From: Methanomicrobiales archaeon
GTDB lineage: Archaea > Halobacteriota > Methanomicrobia > Methanomicrobiales > Methanoculleaceae
Assembly (NCBI GenBank): GCA_019136335.1
Contig: JAGVUK010000259.1
Coordinates: 1-13,962 of the forward strand
DNA length: 13,962 nucleotides
Direction: 5' to 3'
Notes under the pieces: generated by a model
The model's database searches: none
The model's input: the letters and a program-made list of their open reading frames with translations, nothing else
What the model was told of the DNA's origin: nothing
Shown here: positions 13,275 to 13,962 of the stretch, piece by piece
How the letters are laid out: every line of letters begins with the position of its first letter
How positions within the stretch are numbered: position 1 is the first letter of the stretch
Made by a program: the position numbers and the translations under genes

Positions 13275-13962
13275 CTACCGGCTCTCTCCGGTCCGCCCTC
13301 GGATCTTCTCCACCGCGCCCTCCGCCGCCTTCCGGACGTACCAGTCCTCATCGCTGAAGATGCCCCTGAGAGGCTCGATCGCCCGTGCGTCCCCGATCTC
13401 GGCGAGCACGTCCGCCGCCCGTTTCCTGACGTCGCCGTCCCGGTCCCCGAGGGCGGATATGACCGCCCCCATGGCCGGGGCCCCTATCGCAACAAGCGCC
13501 GCGGCGGCCTCCCGCCGGATGCTGTAGAAGTCGTCATGGAGGAGGGCCATGAGGGCGGGGACCGCGCGGGGGTCGCGCACCTCGCCGAGGGCCTTTGCCG
13601 CCCGCCGCCGGACGCTGTCGTCGCGGTCGTCGAGCACCTGCACCAGCGGCTCGACCGCGAGCGGGCCCGGTAGAGGGCCGTCTCCTCCCCCGGGCTCGGC
13701 GACCAGTCCAGGCGGTCGAGGGCGTCCGCGGCCCCGGCACGGACGCGGAAATGCCCGGCGGCAAGTGCGCCGGGGAGCAGCCTTCCCGCCGGCTCGCCGA
13801 TCAGGACGAGGGCCGCCACCGCACCTTTCCGGGCCGCATCGTCCCCCATCTCAAGGACGCAGAGGAGGGGATCGACCGCCGCCTCGCCCATCATGCCGAG
13901 CGCCCGCACGACAACACGCCCCACGCGCCAGTCCTCGTGCAGGAGCGTATCCGTGAGCGGCC
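13275..13962 (-). pseudogene. HEAT-repeat protein, frameshifted; 5' end beyond window
   Basis: Reading from the window edge on the minus strand, one frame gives HEAT/PBS-lyase repeats ('TDTLLHEDWRVGRVVVRALGMMGEAAVDPLL', 'ARKGAVAALVLIGEPAGRLLPGAL', 'VRAGAADALDRLDWSPSPGEETALYRA'). Near 13655-13675 the homology jumps to another frame ('LAVEPLVQVLDDRDDSVRRRAAKALGEVRDPRAVPALMALL', then further repeats to TAG 13275). Each repeat is about 31 residues of two antiparallel helices with D-x-x-x-x-V-R-x-x-A-A-x-A-L. In relatives known to me the linker between 'ALY' and 'VEPL' is longer (about 15 residues with a Trp), so a small out-of-frame deletion fits better than one lost base. The downstream part alone (from GTG 13643) would be 122 residues. 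Such proteins act as scaffolds. No terminator T-tract is seen before array 2. Confidence 0.75.

Overview
The window looks like chromosomal DNA of a GC-rich methanogenic archaeon, most likely Methanomicrobiales (Methanoculleus-like). I infer this from A/T-rich TATA boxes about 25 bases before starts, two apparently leaderless genes, Shine-Dalgarno sites of the GGAGGTG type, a Methanosarcina-type medium-chain acyl-CoA synthetase, a multi-PAS protein with no ATPase domain, and a HEAT-repeat protein of the kind common in these organisms. No database was searched, so the genus is an inference.

Layout. 1-150 is the tail of a glycosyltransferase. 380-2326 is a CPA2-type cation/proton antiporter with a RCK/TrkA module; its first membrane helix seems to be missing. 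2483-3070 is a UPF0316 membrane protein read from a leaderless promoter. 3071-3402 has no credible gene but several hairpins. On the minus strand lie a 24-residue Lys/Pro-rich protein (3403-3477) with its own promoter, ribosome site and terminator, and a coupled pair at 4418-3686 (Pro/Ala-rich 93-residue protein, then a four-helix membrane protein). Divergent from these, 4772-6181 is a zinc-ribbon/PUA/PAPS-reductase-like protein that overlaps hisH (6156-6764).

Two GC-rich repeat arrays follow, one at 6765-7353 and one at 12501-13274. Each lies between convergent genes. They are built from the same hairpin-rich element of roughly 250 bases, in opposite orientation. Between the arrays are: an acyl-CoA synthetase with an N-terminal ribbon-helix-helix domain (9195-7354, minus), a 5'-truncated short-chain dehydrogenase (9488-10207), a 57-residue zinc-finger protein (10289-10462) and a four-PAS sensor protein (10578-12500). 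The window ends inside a minus-strand HEAT-repeat gene that carries a frameshift.

The genes do not form one pathway. The most distinctive signals are the hairpin repeat family with paired base changes in its stems, the RHH-acyl-CoA synthetase fusion, the PAPS-reductase-like protein that keeps an APS-reductase-like cysteine pattern without a visible catalytic cysteine, the tiny gene with a potentially masked ribosome site, and three genes with damaged or missing parts (antiporter, dehydrogenase, HEAT protein).
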